From Candidatus Aerophobota bacterium (GTDB lineage Bacteria; Aerophobota; Aerophobia; Aerophobales; AE-B3A): DNA of 7,588 nt. The first letter of the stretch is position 1, and each line of letters starts with the position of its first letter. The position numbers and the translations under genes were made by a program. The DNA is taken from positions 1 to 7,588 of the forward strand of contig DAOVGK010000061.1 in assembly GCA_030672445.1 (NCBI GenBank), in the 5' to 3' direction. Positions 5,600 to 7,588 of this stretch are shown here, in pieces. The notes under the pieces are model-generated. The model saw only the letters and a program-made list of their open reading frames with translations. It searched no databases and had not been told where the DNA came from.

Positions 5600-7351
5600 T
5601 TAGCATTCGGTAGCCTGCTTGCTTCGTATCTCACTTTTAATGGCTGAAATAAACTCATCCAATCTTATCCCCTTCAAGTTCTCTCCATTTCTTTTACGTA
5701 TGGTTACCAAACCATCTTTTGCCTCTTTTGCCCCTATTATTAGCATGTAGGGAATCTTACCTAATTGGGCCTCCCTCACCTTATGGCCTAACATTTCATT
5801 TCTGTCATCAATCTCAACTCGAATACCCTCGTTCCTCATCTTTTGAAGAATGCGAGTGGCAAAAGAATCTTCTTTGTCGGTCACGGTCAATATCCTGACC
5901 TGGACCGGAGAAAGCCAGACCGGGAAAGCTCCCCCCAAATGCTCAATCAATACTGCGAGAAACCTCTCCATTGTACCCAGAACTACTCGATGTATCATAA
6001 CTATCCGCTTCTTTTTTCCATCAGAAGCAATATAGGTAAGATCAAATCTTTCCGGAAGATTAAAATCTACCTGAATAGTGGGACCTTGCCATAATCTACC
6101 CAGAGCATCCTCCATCTGAATATCTATTTTAGGGCCATAAAAAGCTCCTTCCCCTTGAGCAATCTTGAAATCCTGTCTTTCATCCTCCAGAGCCTTCTTT
6201 AGTGTATCAGTTGCCTTCTCCCAGGAATCGAGCGAACCAATGTACTGAGTAGGTCGAGTCGATAAGCTTATGCGATACCCTAAATGGAAAACCTTCATCA
6301 TAAAAAGGGCAAATTGGAGTACTCCTCTTATCTCTTGAATCAATTGTGCGGGTGTACAAAATATATGAGCATCGTCCTGGGTAAAACCTCTTACTCTTAA
6401 AAGGCCGTGTAATACTCCAGATTCCTCCCGTCTATAAACAGTGCCCAACTCAAAATAACGCAAGGGCAAATCTCTATAACTTCTAATCCTTGATTTATAA
6501 ATCAATATATGCCCCGGGCAATTCATAGGCTTAATTACATAGTCTTCTTTTCCTGAGGAGAAAAGATACATTTTCTTTCGGTAAAAGTCAAGATGCCCTG
6601 ATTGTTCCCAGAGCCTAGCTCGAGAAAGGTGAGGTGTTTTCACTAGTTGATATCCCCTTTTTAAATGCTCTTCTTTCTCAAAATTTTCTATAATCTCTCT
6701 CAAAAGAGCCCCTTTAGGATGATAGACTACAAATCCTGCTCCCAAATCGCTGGAAATGCTGAAAAGATCCAAATCCCTACCCAATCTTCGATGGTCTCTT
6801 CTCTTCGCCTCTTCTACCCGTTCCAAATAATCCTCTAACTCTTCTTTTCTATAAAATGACGTTCCGTAGATGCGGGACAGCATCGGATTTTCTTCCTTCC
6901 CCCGCCAATATGACCCCGCCAGAGAAAGAAGGCGAAAAAATTTTACCTCACCTGTTCTTTTTAGATGGGGACCTCGACATAGATCAATAAATTCACCCTG
7001 TTGATATGAGGTAACCTCATCCTCGGGTATCTCTCCTAAAAGTTCCAATTTGTAGGGCTCGTTTCTTTCCTTGAAGATTTTTTCAGCCTCTTTTTTGGTA
7101 ACTATTTTTTTCTCAAAGGGGAGATTCTCCTCAATTATTCTCCTCATTTCCTTCTCGATCTGAGGTAAATTTTGAGAAAGAATTCCCCCATCCAGATAAA
7201 AATCATAGTAAAAACCATCCTTAATGGGAGGACCTATGCCCAATTTTGCCTGAGGAAAAATTCTTTTAACAGCCTGCGCCATGATATGGGAAGTGCTATG
7301 GCGCAAAGTCTCCAGGCCTACTTCACCTTGAAGTTTATCTTCTAACCTCAT
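5600..7351 (-). CDS. thrS: Threonyl-tRNA synthetase lacking the TGS domain
   Basis: ThrRS joins threonine to tRNA-Thr in an ATP-dependent reaction and edits Ser-tRNA-Thr. The editing domain (about 15-165) has HSTSH (18-22) and DLCRGPH (123-129; C125, H129). The class II core (about 185-475) carries MNCPGH (276-281), RYFELGTVYRREESG (298-312), DDAHIF (326-331) and MIHRVVLGTMERF (452-464); the zinc ligands are C278, H329 and H454 by analogy with E. coli. The anticodon-binding domain spans about 483-575. At 583 residues it is about 60 short of the usual form, since the protein begins almost directly at the editing domain. The frame upstream is open for only 19 codons before a stop and shows no TGS sequence, so the absence looks real. 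The ATG (7349-7351) has a weak GGGAAA upstream. It heads the infC-rpmI-rplT cluster, as in many bacteria. Confidence 0.97.
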   Translation of the reverse strand: MRLEDKLQGEVGLETLRHSTSHIMAQAVKRIFPQAKLGIGPPIKDGFYYDFYLDGGILSQNLPQIEKEMRRIIEENLPFEKKIVTKKEAEKIFKERNEPYKLELLGEIPEDEVTSYQQGEFIDLCRGPHLKRTGEVKFFRLLSLAGSYWRGKEENPMLSRIYGTSFYRKEELEDYLERVEEAKRRDHRRLGRDLDLFSISSDLGAGFVVYHPKGALLREIIENFEKEEHLKRGYQLVKTPHLSRARLWEQSGHLDFYRKKMYLFSSGKEDYVIKPMNCPGHILIYKSRIRSYRDLPLRYFELGTVYRREESGVLHGLLRVRGFTQDDAHIFCTPAQLIQEIRGVLQFALFMMKVFHLGYRISLSTRPTQYIGSLDSWEKATDTLKKALEDERQDFKIAQGEGAFYGPKIDIQMEDALGRLWQGPTIQVDFNLPERFDLTYIASDGKKKRIVMIHRVVLGTMERFLAVLIEHLGGAFPVWLSPVQVRILTVTDKEDSFATRILQKMRNEGIRVEIDDRNEMLGHKVREAQLGKIPYMLIIGAKEAKDGLVTIRKRNGENLKGIRLDEFISAIKSEIRSKQATEC

Positions 7352-7424
7352 TGATTTCCCGAATTGAAACTTATGGAATGACTTTTTTTCATCACTAACT
7401 ACTAATCCCTATCTACTGCTTTTA
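7352..7424 (-). other. tRNA-Val to thrS spacer, no clear signal
   Basis: These 73 bases hold no tRNA-like fold, no T-box core motif, no terminator and no convincing -35/-10 pair on the minus strand. A 14-codon frame (7348-7392) ends on the thrS start codon, but has only a weak upstream ribosome site. thrS may be transcribed from the tRNA promoter beyond the window edge. Confidence 0.4.
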
Positions 7425-7500
7425 TGGTGCCCAGTGCTGGACTCGAACCAGCGACCTCTTGCATGTCAAGCAAGCACTCTAACCACTGAGCTAACTGGGC
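7425..7500 (-). tRNA. tRNA-Val, anticodon GAC
   Basis: The minus strand folds into a full cloverleaf: acceptor GCCCAGT/ACTGGGC (7 perfect pairs), D-arm GCTC...GAGT, anticodon stem CTTGC/GCAAG around loop TTGACAT with anticodon GAC at 7465-7467, and T-arm GCTGG/CCAGC around TTCGAGT. Discriminator A73 is followed by an encoded CCA (7425-7427). GAC reads the valine codons GUC and GUU, and A73 fits tRNA-Val. It lies 1 nt downstream of tRNA-Cys and 73 bp upstream of thrS, on the same strand. Confidence 0.96.
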
Positions 7501-7501
7501 T

Positions 7502-7575
7502 TGGAGGCGGCACCCGGATTCGAACCGGGGATAAAGGATTTGCAGTCCTCTGCCTTACCACTTGGCTATGCCGCC
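7502..7575 (-). tRNA. tRNA-Cys, anticodon GCA
   Basis: The minus strand gives acceptor GGCGGCA/TGCCGCC (7 pairs), a D-arm with AGCCAAGTGGTAAGGC, anticodon stem AGGA/TCCT around loop CTGCAAA with anticodon GCA at 7541-7543, and T-arm CCCGG/CCGGG around TTCGAAT. Discriminator U73, a main identity element for CysRS, is present and CCA is encoded (7502-7504). Only base 7501 separates it from tRNA-Val, so both must come from one precursor. Any promoter lies beyond the window edge. Confidence 0.96.
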
Positions 7576-7588
7576 CATTCTATTTTTC

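Noticed and set aside
7348..7392. 14-codon minus-strand frame (MKKSHSISFNSGNQ) ending on the thrS start as ATGA
   Set aside because: No convincing ribosome site, no run of Thr codons and no terminator pair, so a leader peptide cannot be supported; chance is likely.
7352..7424. T-box riboswitch upstream of thrS
   Set aside because: The spacer is too short and lacks the conserved T-box sequence and an antiterminator/terminator pair.
7578..7583. TAGAAT on the minus strand as a -10 box for tRNA-Cys
   Set aside because: It ends only 2 bases from the mature tRNA 5' end, too close, and the -35 region is outside the window.

Overview
This is a compact, one-directional block of housekeeping genes. 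Every gene I can support lies on the minus strand, so transcription runs from high to low coordinates. In that order it holds tRNA-Cys(GCA), tRNA-Val(GAC), thrS, infC, rpmI, rplT, a kinase-less PASTA-repeat membrane protein, rpe, rpsP, khpA, trmD, rplS, lepB and yraN, the last cut by the window edge. No mobile gene, phage gene, CRISPR array or defence gene is visible.

The organism is clearly bacterial: it has IF3, bL35, bL20, bS16, bL19, TrmD, signal peptidase I, Shine-Dalgarno sites and CCA-encoding tRNAs. Base composition is moderate to AT-leaning. The gene order looks like two common bacterial translation clusters joined end to end, thrS-infC-rpmI-rplT and rpsP-khpA-(rimM)-trmD-rplS-lepB-yraN, with a PASTA protein and rpe between them. 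Together with the ThrRS lacking a TGS domain and the absence of rimM from its usual slot, this suggests an uncultured candidate-phylum bacterium, perhaps from the Omnitrophota/Aerophobota range. That placement is a guess from context and cannot be settled here.

Region by region. At 7425-7575 two tRNA genes lie 1 nt apart. At 4739-7351 thrS, infC and rpmI are followed closely by rplT (4370-4729); infC appears to use an ATT start behind a G-rich Shine-Dalgarno site. A 72-bp nested palindrome (4954-5025) fills most of the infC-rpmI gap. At 2697-4367 the PASTA protein starts 2 nt after rplT with a TTG codon and is followed by rpe. At 1-2679 come rpsP, khpA, trmD, rplS, lepB and yraN, with overlaps at trmD/rplS (26 nt) and rplS/lepB (ATGA).

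The genes work mainly in making and running the ribosome: tRNA charging, initiation, four ribosomal proteins, tRNA m1G37 methylation and an RNA-binding KH protein. Protein export (LepB), a pentose-phosphate enzyme (Rpe), a probable cell-envelope PASTA protein and a YraN-family nuclease-like protein are attached.

The least ordinary features are two non-coding repeats. One is an imperfect inverted-repeat element of about 174 bp (357-530). It supplies the last ten codons and stop of lepB and runs up to the start of yraN, so it probably inserted into the operon. The other is the infC-rpmI palindrome. I found no gene set that looks like an undescribed system.
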